NCBI RefSeq assembly: GCF_000682735.1
Contig: NZ_AWFD01000009.1
Location: 1 to 54,119, forward strand
DNA from: Hyphomonas sp. CY54-11-8
GTDB lineage: Bacteria > Pseudomonadota > Alphaproteobacteria > Caulobacterales > Hyphomonadaceae
Length of the DNA stretch: 54,119 nucleotides
Direction of reading: 5' to 3'
Shown: in pieces, positions 43,792 to 51,698 of the stretch
How the letters are laid out: each line of letters starts with the position of its first letter
How positions within the stretch are numbered: the stretch's first letter is position 1
The notes under the pieces: model-generated
Told to the model about the DNA's origin: nothing
Seen by the model: only the letters and a program-made list of their open reading frames with translations
Databases searched by the model: none
Program-made: the position numbers and the translations under genes

Positions 43792-44211
43792 TCAGCTGAT
43801 AGCCGCGAGACCGGCCTGAGCGACTTCCATATCGTCCGAATAGTGACCGCCGCTGACGCCGATGCCGCCGACAAGTTCGTCGTTCACGAATACCGGATAG
43901 CCGCCGCCGAAAACGACAAGGCGGTCGGTCTTCACGATGCCGTGCAGCAGCGGCGGATCGTTCTCGATGAATGCGTGCCACTCATGGGTCGCCATGCCGA
44001 AGGAGATGGCGGTGTAGGCCTTGTCCTGGGCGATTTCGACGCTGAGCAATGGAGCGCCGTCCATACGTTCATAGGCCTTGAGGGCGCCTGCATCGTCGAC
44101 AACGGCGATGACCATGGGTTTGCCCATCTCTTCGGCTTTGGCCTTGGCGGCCTCGATCATTTTCTGCGCAGCGTAGCTGGTGATGGTGCTTTTGGTTTTT
44201 ACGAGTTCCAT
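43792..44211 (-). CDS. GlcG/HbpS family protein
   Basis: Protein of 139 residues of the GlcG/HbpS (DUF336) family. Signatures are MIEAAKAKAEEMGKPMVIAVVDDAGALKAY and GGYPVFVNDELVGGIGVSGG, the latter the typical ligand-loop block. Relatives bind haem or cobalamin-like cofactors (HbpS) or belong to glycolate and propanediol clusters, but the general function is unclear. There is no signal peptide, so it is cytoplasmic. It is the first gene of the crotonase-ligase operon, with site B upstream. Confidence 0.88.
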   Translation of the reverse strand: MELVKTKSTITSYAAQKMIEAAKAKAEEMGKPMVIAVVDDAGALKAYERMDGAPLLSVEIAQDKAYTAISFGMATHEWHAFIENDPPLLHGIVKTDRLVVFGGGYPVFVNDELVGGIGVSGGHYSDDMEVAQAGLAAIS

Positions 44212-44227
44212 GTGATTCTCCTCGAAT

Positions 44228-44243
44228 TTGATAGACTTATCAG
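44228..44243. promoter_or_regulatory. Shared operator-like site B (TTGAT-N6-ATCAG)
   Basis: TTGATAGACTTATCAG, 17 bp upstream of the GlcG gene start. It differs from the CTGAT-N6-ATCAG pattern at one base. Confidence 0.5.
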
Positions 44244-44291
44244 TCTGATTGATAGGTGTTCGCCGGAAATGTCGTCAATGATGATTTCGTT

Positions 44292-45584
44292 TCATATTGA
44301 TGGAACCGGTAAGATCGGGTCGTTTGCGTGACGGCCGGCATAGTGAAAACACCAGATCGAAATCAGGGCACACACGCCAACAAGTGCGAGCCCTGCGTGC
44401 AGCGAACGCTCCCCCATGTCGGAAAAGACCGTGTCGCTCAGTGTTCCGACGACAACAGGTGTGATGGCATACCCGACAATCGTGACGCAAAAGGCGAGCA
44501 GGGCGACAGCCAGGGCGCGTTCGGACGGGTCGGAATTGGCTTGAACCGATGCGAATACGGGCGCGGTTTCAAGATTGATGAAGATGTTGAAGGCGCCGAG
44601 AAAGGCAAAAAAGACCAATGGTGAGTTTGCGCCGAGCATTAGATAATAGAAGGGAATTGATGCAGCGACGAAGATCGCGGGCAGCCAGCTCATCCATTTC
44701 AGGTCGCGCTTGGCCATGAAATCACAAAGGACACCGCCGATGAACAGGGAAGGCATGGCGCAGAACAGAAGCACACCGGCCGCATAGGCGCCAATCTCGG
44801 TCTTGGGCATGCCGAAATTGCGCTCGATCAGGGGATAGAGCCAAACGAGCAGCGCCTGCACGGTGACCAGTGCAAATGTGTGCCCGGCAACCGTTCCGAC
44901 ATAGACTTTGTTGCGGAGCAGCGACCGAATGGTGTCACCCAAGGGGGCCTGGCCGCTGCGGCGCAGACCGGACTCAAGAAACCTGCCACGCTCCGGTTCC
45001 CGTATGGAGATATAGGTGAGCAGGCCGAGCAGCACGCCGGGGACGCCCGTGATGTAGAAGACCATCCGCCAGCCATAAGCCTCGACGAGTGCCGTCCCGA
45101 TCAGGTGACCGCCCAGGACACCGAGCGCGCCCCCCATGGACAGAAATCCAATCGCCCGGCCGAGCTCCACCTTTGTGAAATAGTCGGACAGGAGAGAGTG
45201 ACTGGAGGGCGTGCCGCCAGCTTCTCCGATTCCCACACCCATTCGCGCCAGAAACAGGGAAGCGAAGCCGCTGGCCGCGCCGCATGCAGCGGTCGCCAGG
45301 CTCCAGACCGTAACAGCTGCCGCGAAAATGTTTTTTCTGTTCGTCCGGTCTGCCAGGCGAGCGATCGGTATGCCGAATGCGGCATAAAACAGGGCGAAAG
45401 CTGTCCCACCGAGAAGGCCAAGCTGCGTATCGTTCAGTTGGAAATCATTCTGAATGTTCGTCATGACTACCGAGATGAGGCCACGGTCCACCACACTCAA
45501 TGTTTGTCCGATCATCAGGACAAGCAGCACGTAATATCGGTAGTAACTGCTTCGGGTATGACTTGCCTCTGACACCGCAGACAT
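44292..45584 (-). CDS. MFS transporter (spinster/ACS-like)
   Basis: Major facilitator of 430 residues from ATG 45584 (GGAGG six bases upstream; an upstream frame adds a 45-codon leader that is not conserved). Twelve membrane segments can be drawn. The MFS signature between helices 2 and 3 reads GIPIARLADRTNRK, and MGVGIGEAGGTPSSHSLLSDYF is typical of spinster-like sugar-phosphate/aromatic acid transporters. VVDRGLISVVMTNIQNDFQL is the N-terminal block. It sits between the outer-membrane receptor and the catabolic operon, so uptake of the pathway substrate is inferred. Confidence 0.93.
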   Translation of the reverse strand: MSAVSEASHTRSSYYRYYVLLVLMIGQTLSVVDRGLISVVMTNIQNDFQLNDTQLGLLGGTAFALFYAAFGIPIARLADRTNRKNIFAAAVTVWSLATAACGAASGFASLFLARMGVGIGEAGGTPSSHSLLSDYFTKVELGRAIGFLSMGGALGVLGGHLIGTALVEAYGWRMVFYITGVPGVLLGLLTYISIREPERGRFLESGLRRSGQAPLGDTIRSLLRNKVYVGTVAGHTFALVTVQALLVWLYPLIERNFGMPKTEIGAYAAGVLLFCAMPSLFIGGVLCDFMAKRDLKWMSWLPAIFVAASIPFYYLMLGANSPLVFFAFLGAFNIFINLETAPVFASVQANSDPSERALAVALLAFCVTIVGYAITPVVVGTLSDTVFSDMGERSLHAGLALVGVCALISIWCFHYAGRHANDPILPVPSI

Positions 45585-45680
45585 GAGATTCCTCCTTGAA
45601 CTCCGGGCCTCTTCTGAGCGGGCATGCCAGCCTTCCTGAATGGAAAGGGAGGCCCCGAGCGGGCGGATTGAGTGCAAGTA

Positions 45681-45696
45681 TTCTGATAAATCGATC
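45681..45696. promoter_or_regulatory. Shared operator-like site C (CTGAT-N6-ATCAG)
   Basis: CTGATAAATCGATCAG, perfect outer 5-bp dyad, upstream of the MFS gene. Confidence 0.52.
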
Positions 45697-45878
45697 AGGA
45701 TCAATAGCTGTTTTGGCAAACGACAAGTTTCCGCCGCGTGAAGGCGGGACAGTTAGTGCAGGCCTCCCGCCAGGATCACCCGTCACTGTATGAATGTTAG
45801 CGTACGGAGGAAGAATGACGCTCTCAATTCATGAGGAAAAAATTTTTGTAATTGGGGCTTGGCGACCGCAAGGAAAGG

Positions 45879-45894
45879 CTTATAGGCTTATCAG
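45879..45894. promoter_or_regulatory. Shared operator-like site D (CTTAT-N6-ATCAG)
   Basis: CTTATAGGCTTATCAG, one mismatch to the pattern. GGCTTAT is repeated in tandem (45878-45884 and 45885-45891) over this site, and GATAA follows. Confidence 0.48.
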
Positions 45895-45935
45895 ATAAAG
45901 CTCACAGATAAAATCCGAGCGACCAGGGAGGTCAA

Positions 45936-48251
45936 ATGTATAGATCCAAGTTTGGTGCCAGCACCATTGTGCTTTCGATGCTGGCCATGTCCGGTGTTCA
46001 GGTGGCAGTCGCTCAGGAAGACGAAGCGCCCGCCAGCCAGGAAAACGAGAGCCGGCAGTCGGTCGTGATCGTCACGGCAACAAAAAGCGAAACCACGCTG
46101 CAGGAAACGCCGATCGCAATTTCGGTCGTGAGTGGACAGGACCTCGCCGACCGAAATATCCTGGAAGTGAGTGAAATTGCCCAGGACGTGCCCGGCCTGA
46201 CCTTTAGCCAGTCGCCTGGCGACCTGCCGTCGATCGTCATTCGGGGCATTGGCACGAACAACGCTAACCAGACCGCTGAACAGTCGGTTGGTCTGTTTGT
46301 GGACAACGTCTACAAACCGCGGGCCCGCCAATATCGTGACTCCTTGTTCGATGTGGAGCGGGTGGAAGTCATCAAAGGCGCGCAGGGCGTCATCTTCGGA
46401 AAGAACACGAGCGTCGGTGCTATCAGCGTTGTCTCGCGCAAGCCGGGTGCCGAATTCGGCGGCGACGTTTACGGTAGCTATGAATTCGAGAATGAAAGCT
46501 ACACGGTCGGTGCGACAGCGGACCTTCCAGCCAGTGACAAATTGCGGTTCCGGGTCGGCGGCCAGTATTCCGATACGGGCGGCTATGTGAAGAACCTTGC
46601 CGGCGGAGACGATGTGCCGGCAACCGAGCGCTACATTGTTCGCGGGACCATGGTCGCGGAGCCAACGGATTCGCTGACCGCGACTTTCATGCTCCAGCAC
46701 TCGGAACAGGACACGACGGGTAACGCGTTCCAGCTGACGGAGGTGTTGAACCCGGCGCTTGTGTCCTATTTCGGTTATACGACAAGGCCTTATGAGAAAA
46801 ATCTGAACCCGACGACGACGTTCATCGACGGTGTTTCCGTTCCGGCCGACGCCGATTCCCAAGATAGTACTGATGCCGTCCTGACCCTTGATTGGGAACT
46901 GTCCGACACTCTCACGCTGACCTCTGTCAGCGCCTATTCGGTGATGGATTACTCCAACTATTCAAGCATCTTCTATTCTTCCAGCGATGCCGCAGGACAG
47001 CCCAAGGGGTACCAGCTGTTCGAAGAGGATTTCGAGCAATTCACCCAGGAGGTTCGCCTGAACTACTCGGGTGATTCCTGGCATGGATTCATTGGCGGCA
47101 TGTATCAGGACCAGAGCCTGGCATTCGACCGGACGATCCGCCTGCAGACCTGGTTCTCGCCCGGCACGATCAGTGGCGGCGTCGACGTCGGTGGATTTGC
47201 CTTCGCGGGCACGTCCAATGCGCTGCTTGATCAGGATCTGGAGTCCTATGCTCTTTTCGGCCTGATGACGCATGATTTTACGGACAGATTTTCAGTCAGC
47301 GGTGGTCTGCGTATCGGATACGAAGAAAAGACAGCCGACTTTTCCGTTACTCTGCTGGACCTGATCGGTCTTGATCCGATTTCAGTTCCGGGCGACTTCT
47401 TCCTGCCGGTCGATCAGCGCGCAGGAATCTCGATCTATCCGCTGATCAACGCCGCAGGTGTCGTGCCGACCACAACGACGGATGATACGTCCGTCGATGG
47501 CAGCCTGAATTTCAGCTACGACATCAATGATGACTGGATGACGTACATTTCCTTCGCGCAGGGCACGAAGAGCGCAGCGTTTAACAATGCGACCATCAGC
47601 GGCTCGTTCACGCCTGAGCCATTTATCATTCCTGAGGAAGTCGCGCGCTCTGTTGAGATCGGCGCCAAGGGGAGTTATGCCGGCGGCCGGGGAACGATGA
47701 GCGCCGCGGCGTTCTACACTGATCTGACAGATTTCCAGGACTCGGTCTTTGATCCGAACGTGGGCGTCACCGGTGCGTTCGTCATCCAGAGCTTCGATGC
47801 CGAAACTTACGGGCTTGAGCTGGAAACGCGATACCGTCTGACGGACAATCTCACCACCTACGGTAATATTGGCCTCCTTGAAGCCAAGAGCCAGTCTACG
47901 GGCACCAGGCTCGCTGATGCACCTAAAGTCAGTGGAATGATTGGTGCAGACTATATCCGGCCAATATCTGGAAACCTGGAACTCAATGCCGGCGGTCGAT
48001 TGTCCTTCAGTTCCAATCAACTCCACCGAAACCCGGCCCTGCCGCGTGGCACGGGTGAATACCAGGTGGCTGACTTCCATATCGGACTGAACGACACCTT
48101 GTCGGGATGGTCAGTCAGGGCTGAAGTCAAGAATGCGTTTGAAGAGCGCTATGAAGTGTTTTCGTTCATTCAGCCCCTGCTGTCGGCCGGGGTCGTGGGC
48201 GCGTACAATCCTCCCAGAACCGTTTACCTCTCCGTCCGAAAGTCCTTCTAG
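45936..48251 (+). CDS. TonB-dependent receptor of the catabolic cluster
   Basis: Outer-membrane receptor of 771 residues. A signal peptide (MYRSKFGASTIVLSMLAMSG to VAVAQ) precedes a TonB box-like SVVIVTATKSE. The plug domain has TPIAISVVSGQDLADRNI, LPSIVIRGIGTNN and RVEVIKGAQGVIFGKNTSVGAISVV. The barrel ends in VYLSVRKSF with terminal Phe. The plug type is the one abundant in sphingomonads and Hyphomonadaceae for aromatic, steroid or plant-compound uptake, and not the classical siderophore type; substrate assignment is inference. It starts with GGGAGGTC upstream and lies between two motif-bearing promoters and a terminator. Confidence 0.94.
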   Translation: MYRSKFGASTIVLSMLAMSGVQVAVAQEDEAPASQENESRQSVVIVTATKSETTLQETPIAISVVSGQDLADRNILEVSEIAQDVPGLTFSQSPGDLPSIVIRGIGTNNANQTAEQSVGLFVDNVYKPRARQYRDSLFDVERVEVIKGAQGVIFGKNTSVGAISVVSRKPGAEFGGDVYGSYEFENESYTVGATADLPASDKLRFRVGGQYSDTGGYVKNLAGGDDVPATERYIVRGTMVAEPTDSLTATFMLQHSEQDTTGNAFQLTEVLNPALVSYFGYTTRPYEKNLNPTTTFIDGVSVPADADSQDSTDAVLTLDWELSDTLTLTSVSAYSVMDYSNYSSIFYSSSDAAGQPKGYQLFEEDFEQFTQEVRLNYSGDSWHGFIGGMYQDQSLAFDRTIRLQTWFSPGTISGGVDVGGFAFAGTSNALLDQDLESYALFGLMTHDFTDRFSVSGGLRIGYEEKTADFSVTLLDLIGLDPISVPGDFFLPVDQRAGISIYPLINAAGVVPTTTTDDTSVDGSLNFSYDINDDWMTYISFAQGTKSAAFNNATISGSFTPEPFIIPEEVARSVEIGAKGSYAGGRGTMSAAAFYTDLTDFQDSVFDPNVGVTGAFVIQSFDAETYGLELETRYRLTDNLTTYGNIGLLEAKSQSTGTRLADAPKVSGMIGADYIRPISGNLELNAGGRLSFSSNQLHRNPALPRGTGEYQVADFHIGLNDTLSGWSVRAEVKNAFEERYEVFSFIQPLLSAGVVGAYNPPRTVYLSVRKSF

Positions 48252-48301
48252 GCGGGGCTCTTGCCCAATCAGACGGATCCTCCAACGTGACGGGTCACCT
48301 T

Positions 48302-48352
48302 CAGCGCCGGATGAAAGGCCCATGGCTTCTTCATTCGGCGCTGTTTCTTTTT
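48302..48352 (+). terminator. Rho-independent terminator after TonB receptor
   Basis: CAGCGCCGGATGAA pairs with TTCATTCGGCGCTG (14 bp, one G-T), followed by TTTCTTTTT. It isolates the receptor from the downstream TetR gene. Confidence 0.9.
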
Positions 48353-48406
48353 CGGACGGCTGGCCGTATGGTTCTGCGATCACCAAACAATTCAAGTGTC
48401 TGATGA

Positions 48407-49081
48407 ATGTTGAAGCGAGAAAAATATACTGAGCAGTACTCTCAGATCCTCGAGGCTGCGATCGAGCTTTTTTCGACCTGCGGGTATGACGGCGTAAGCA
48501 CGACCCAGATCGCAGCTGCGGCGGGAGTGTCTCAACCCAGCATCCATTATCATTTCGGCAGCAAGACGGAGCTTTGGATCGCGGCAATCCAATCTCTGGC
48601 AGCCCAGATCGGATCGGAAATTCCGACTGATTGGGAAACTGTCGAGCAAATGGAACCGGTCGAGGCGCTCCAGTACCTCTGCGGCCTCATTGTCGATGTT
48701 TCAATTCAGCGGCCCGAACTAGGCCGGTTCATCCTGCTGGAAGGGCAGGCTGGCGGTGAGCGTCTTGAATGGCTGTACGACATGGTCATGAAGACGTCCT
48801 ACACCGGGTTCTGCCGGCTCATTCAAAGAGGAATAGACAGTGGGCAGATCAAAAACCACAAGCCACACCAGATCCTGATGCTGCTCCATGGCGCCATTGT
48901 CACTTACTTCAATGTTGCGCCTCTGGTGGAGATTGCGTTCGGCGAAACCCCCGGCGAAGAGGCACCCGCCGCAGACTTTCGCGCAGCCTTCCTCGATATC
49001 GTAGTTGAGGGTCTGAAAGTGAGTCCGAAGCCCAAACCGAAGAAGCCTGTCCGCACAGGGAAGGCGGCCAAGCGGGCATAA
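48407..49081 (+). CDS. TetR-family transcriptional regulator
   Basis: Regulator of 224 residues from ATG 48407 (MLKREKYTEQYSQILEAAIE). The DNA-binding domain is ILEAAIELFSTCGYDGVSTT followed by QIAAAAGVSQPSIHYHFGSK and TELW, a textbook TetR N-terminus. The C-terminal tail is Lys/Pro-rich (SPKPKPKKPVRTGKAAKRA). It directly follows the receptor gene and is a candidate for the protein that binds the shared 16-bp sites. Its own promoter lacks a clear copy, so this is unproven. Confidence 0.92.
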   Translation: MLKREKYTEQYSQILEAAIELFSTCGYDGVSTTQIAAAAGVSQPSIHYHFGSKTELWIAAIQSLAAQIGSEIPTDWETVEQMEPVEALQYLCGLIVDVSIQRPELGRFILLEGQAGGERLEWLYDMVMKTSYTGFCRLIQRGIDSGQIKNHKPHQILMLLHGAIVTYFNVAPLVEIAFGETPGEEAPAADFRAAFLDIVVEGLKVSPKPKPKKPVRTGKAAKRA

Positions 49082-49139
49082 AAGATCACCGATCACGCCT
49101 GCCTGGCACGCTTCACTTCCTGGGATTGATCTCGTCAAG

Positions 49140-50870
49140 TTACGAAACTGAAATTGCCTCTTTCCCGCGCCGCACGAGGCGTCCGGGTAGCACGCCCGTT
49201 TGTTCGCCTTGCCAATAGGTGATTTCACCGGAAACGAGGGTCGCAATATATCCATCGGCGAGCTGGTTCATGCGTTTGCCGCCAGCCGGCAGGTCGTAAT
49301 TTACGGTCGGGACATGAAGTGAGAGCGTATCGAAATCGATGATATTCAGATCAGCTTTCAGGCCAGGGGCAATCCGTCCGCGGTCTGTGAAGCCAACCGT
49401 GTCGGCGGGCCGTGAGGTCAATTCCGCAATCGCATCGGCCAGGGAGATCCGCTCTTCTTCCTTGGCGTCACGTACCCAGCGTTGCAGGAAATAGGTCGGG
49501 AAACTTGCATCGCAGATCAGACCATAGTGGGCGCCGCCATCGGCGAGCGCCATGACTGTATCAGGGTGGCCCAGCATTTCGCGAACAGCGTTGAGATTGC
49601 CTTCGGTGTAGTTCGCAGCGGGAAGGTAGAAGAGCCGCTTGCCGTCATCCTTCAGCAGGAGGTCGTAGGCATACTCTTCGACAGTTTGACCGGCAGCATT
49701 GGCGCGGGATTCAATGCGATCCTCGCGCGTCGGCTCGTAATTCGGTGTCTTGTCCCACTCATGCGAAGCGCGGAACGCATTGATGAGGTTCAGCGTGACG
49801 GGATTGGAATCGTCGGCTTTTTCCGAAAGCAGCTTCGCGCGGAACTCCGGATCACGCATGATGCGGACGCGCTCTGCCAGCGGCAGGGAGGCGATTTCCC
49901 TGTAGCTCGGATGGGCGGTGAAAGGGTGCAGGCTGAGATCGAGACCGAAGAACATGCCGACTGGCCGGGGCGCGACCTGGCCGCGTATTTTCAGTCCATC
50001 GGCGCGGGCGGCTTCCAGTGCTTCAAGCACAGCTCGCCAGCCGCGCCCCGGCTGGTTCGGAACGTCAAGAAGCGTAAAAGATATGGGGCGGCGGCCATGC
50101 TCGGCGACCTGACGCACCAATGAGAACTCGGATTCGGCATCACCATCCGGCGCCGGAATGAGCTGAAAGACGCCCGCGTCGGCATCGACAAGACCATCCA
50201 TCAGGGCCTTCAATTCGTCCGTCTCCGAATACAGGCTTGGCGCCAATTCGCCTGCCTTGGTCCGGTGCATCATGTTACGTGACGTCGTCACACCGAACGC
50301 ACCTTCAGCGATGGCTTCGGTGACAAGCGCCCGCATTTGCTTCAGGTCTTCGGCTGTCGGCGCTTCCTTGCGGGCCGCACGTTCTCCCATCACGAAAATG
50401 CGCAGGGCGGAGTGGGGCACCTGGGTCGCTACATCGATGTCGAGCGCGCGATCTTCCAGCGCATTGAGATAGTCGGGAAAGCTTTCCCAGTTCCACGGCA
50501 GACCATCGACCATGACGACTTCAGGGATATCTTCCACGCCTTCCATCAGCTTGACGAGCATGTCCCGCTGGTGAGGTCGGCAAGGCGCAAAGCCGACACC
50601 ACAATTCCCCATCAGGACAGTCGTTACGCCATGGCCTGAAGAAGGAGCCAGCCGATTCTCCCAGGTTACCTGCCCATCATAGTGGGTGTGAATGTCGATG
50701 AACCCTGGCGTCACGATGTAGTTGGACGCGTCAATCTCACGATCGCCTTTGGTATCGATGGATCCGACCGCCTCGATGCGACCGTCACGGATACCGATAT
50801 CTGCAGTGTAGGGAGCACCTCCGGTTCCATCGAAAACCGTTCCTCCCCGAATGACCACGTCATAGCTCAT
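49140..50870 (-). CDS. Amidohydrolase (N-acyl-D-amino-acid deacylase-like)
   Basis: Metal-dependent hydrolase of 576 residues. The N-terminal MSYDVVIRGGTVFDGTGGAP forms the composite beta-sandwich, and GFIDIHTHYDGQ brings the HxH metal pair (His61, His63). Mid-sequence GAFGVTTSRNMMHRTK and the C-terminal RPADTVGFTDRGRIAPGLKADLNIID are blocks of D-aminoacylases and related enzymes. It may release an amine or acid from an N-acyl or cyclic amide. The gene begins 3 bp after the GntR stop, so it is under GntR control. Its role in the cluster is uncertain. Confidence 0.9.
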   Translation of the reverse strand: MSYDVVIRGGTVFDGTGGAPYTADIGIRDGRIEAVGSIDTKGDREIDASNYIVTPGFIDIHTHYDGQVTWENRLAPSSGHGVTTVLMGNCGVGFAPCRPHQRDMLVKLMEGVEDIPEVVMVDGLPWNWESFPDYLNALEDRALDIDVATQVPHSALRIFVMGERAARKEAPTAEDLKQMRALVTEAIAEGAFGVTTSRNMMHRTKAGELAPSLYSETDELKALMDGLVDADAGVFQLIPAPDGDAESEFSLVRQVAEHGRRPISFTLLDVPNQPGRGWRAVLEALEAARADGLKIRGQVAPRPVGMFFGLDLSLHPFTAHPSYREIASLPLAERVRIMRDPEFRAKLLSEKADDSNPVTLNLINAFRASHEWDKTPNYEPTREDRIESRANAAGQTVEEYAYDLLLKDDGKRLFYLPAANYTEGNLNAVREMLGHPDTVMALADGGAHYGLICDASFPTYFLQRWVRDAKEEERISLADAIAELTSRPADTVGFTDRGRIAPGLKADLNIIDFDTLSLHVPTVNYDLPAGGKRMNQLADGYIATLVSGEITYWQGEQTGVLPGRLVRRGKEAISVS

Positions 50871-50873
50871 CGT

Positions 50874-51539
50874 TCATGCTCCCTTTTCATATTCTTTCAG
50901 TGTTTCTTGTAGTTTGCGGACATGCTCCCGGCTCAGTTTGCCTGCACCGGCCGGGTCGCCTTCCAGGATCTTTTTTCCGACAGCGATAAGTTCAGAGGCG
51001 TGCTGTCCGCGCAGCCTCAGAAAACCGTACTGGGCTCGCAGAACGTGAACCCGTACGCGGGCGAGCAGGTGAGACAGCTCGTCATTGTTCGCTGTGGCGG
51101 CGAGCGCGCTGTAGAACTGACGGCGCGCGGTGACAAAGTCGCGAGGCGACATGGAATTCTGGAGGCGTTCCAGCTCGGCCGTTGCGAAGGCGAGCCGGTC
51201 GCTGCTTGCCCCTTTGGCAATTTCACATGCAGCGCTTTCGGCCGCCAGGCCGAACAGCAATTCGGTAACTTTGAGTGTGTCGACACCCTGTTGCGGCGTG
51301 AGCGTCACAAGGGCGGCGCCGCGATTGGGGGTGATGGACACCACGCCCCGGACCTGGAGCTGTTGCAGGGCGTCACGCACAGCCTGCCGGCCGACGCCGA
51401 ACCGTGCGCAGAGTTCCGCTTCCACGAGTCGCTGGCCGGGTATGTATTCGCCAACCTCCAATCCTTCGATAATGGCGTGAACCATGCTGATCGCCGAGGG
51501 CTTCGGCGAAGGATCCGGTTTGAGGGCGTATTTGGACAT
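50874..51539 (-). CDS. GntR-family (FCD/FadR-type) transcriptional regulator
   Basis: Regulator of 221 residues from ATG 51539; a TTG two codons earlier is the alternative. The winged HTH is VEAELCARFGVGRQAVRDALQQLQVRGVV with NRGAALVTL, followed by an all-helical FCD domain. It is co-transcribed with the amidohydrolase. A 44-bp near-perfect palindrome lies 17 bp upstream and probably is its operator. The effector is unknown. Confidence 0.92.
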   Translation of the reverse strand: MSKYALKPDPSPKPSAISMVHAIIEGLEVGEYIPGQRLVEAELCARFGVGRQAVRDALQQLQVRGVVSITPNRGAALVTLTPQQGVDTLKVTELLFGLAAESAACEIAKGASSDRLAFATAELERLQNSMSPRDFVTARRQFYSALAATANNDELSHLLARVRVHVLRAQYGFLRLRGQHASELIAVGKKILEGDPAGAGKLSREHVRKLQETLKEYEKGA

Positions 51540-51555
51540 GCCCAAATATTTCGCT

Positions 51556-51599
51556 CCACCCTCAGATTGTCAACAATATTGTAGACAATCTGAGGGTGG
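51556..51599. promoter_or_regulatory. 44-bp near-perfect palindrome with two nested GntR-like operators
   Basis: The sequence reads the same on both strands except at one symmetric pair of A residues. Each half holds an ATTGT-N2-ACAAT core (ATTGTCAACAAT and ATTGTAGACAAT), overlapping at the centre. FCD-type GntR proteins recognise such short dyads. The flank extends the dyad with TCGCTCC / GGAGCGA after a 6-nt gap. There is no U-tract at either end, so a terminator is unlikely. Confidence 0.65.
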
Positions 51600-51698
51600 G
51601 CTCCTGGAGCGAAGTCACGACAAGCGAAATCGCCCGCGCAGCGCAGCCGAACCTGCATATGTGTGGGGCAGCAAACAGGTTGTGTTTTTGAGCGGCTC

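Larger units (their letters stand above)
45585..45935. other. 351-bp divergent region MFS/TonB receptor
   Basis: No gene. It holds two copies of the 16-bp motif, site C 97 bp from the MFS start and site D 42 bp from the receptor start, so each divergent promoter has its own copy. Confidence 0.6.

Noticed and set aside
42754..44331. 525-codon plus-strand frame over the ligase, crotonase and glcG genes
   Set aside because: The opposite strand encodes three recognisable families; this frame shows no domain and no ribosome site.
51556..51599. Palindrome as a transcription terminator
   Set aside because: No T-tract follows on either strand and it lies upstream of a regulator gene, so an operator is the better reading.
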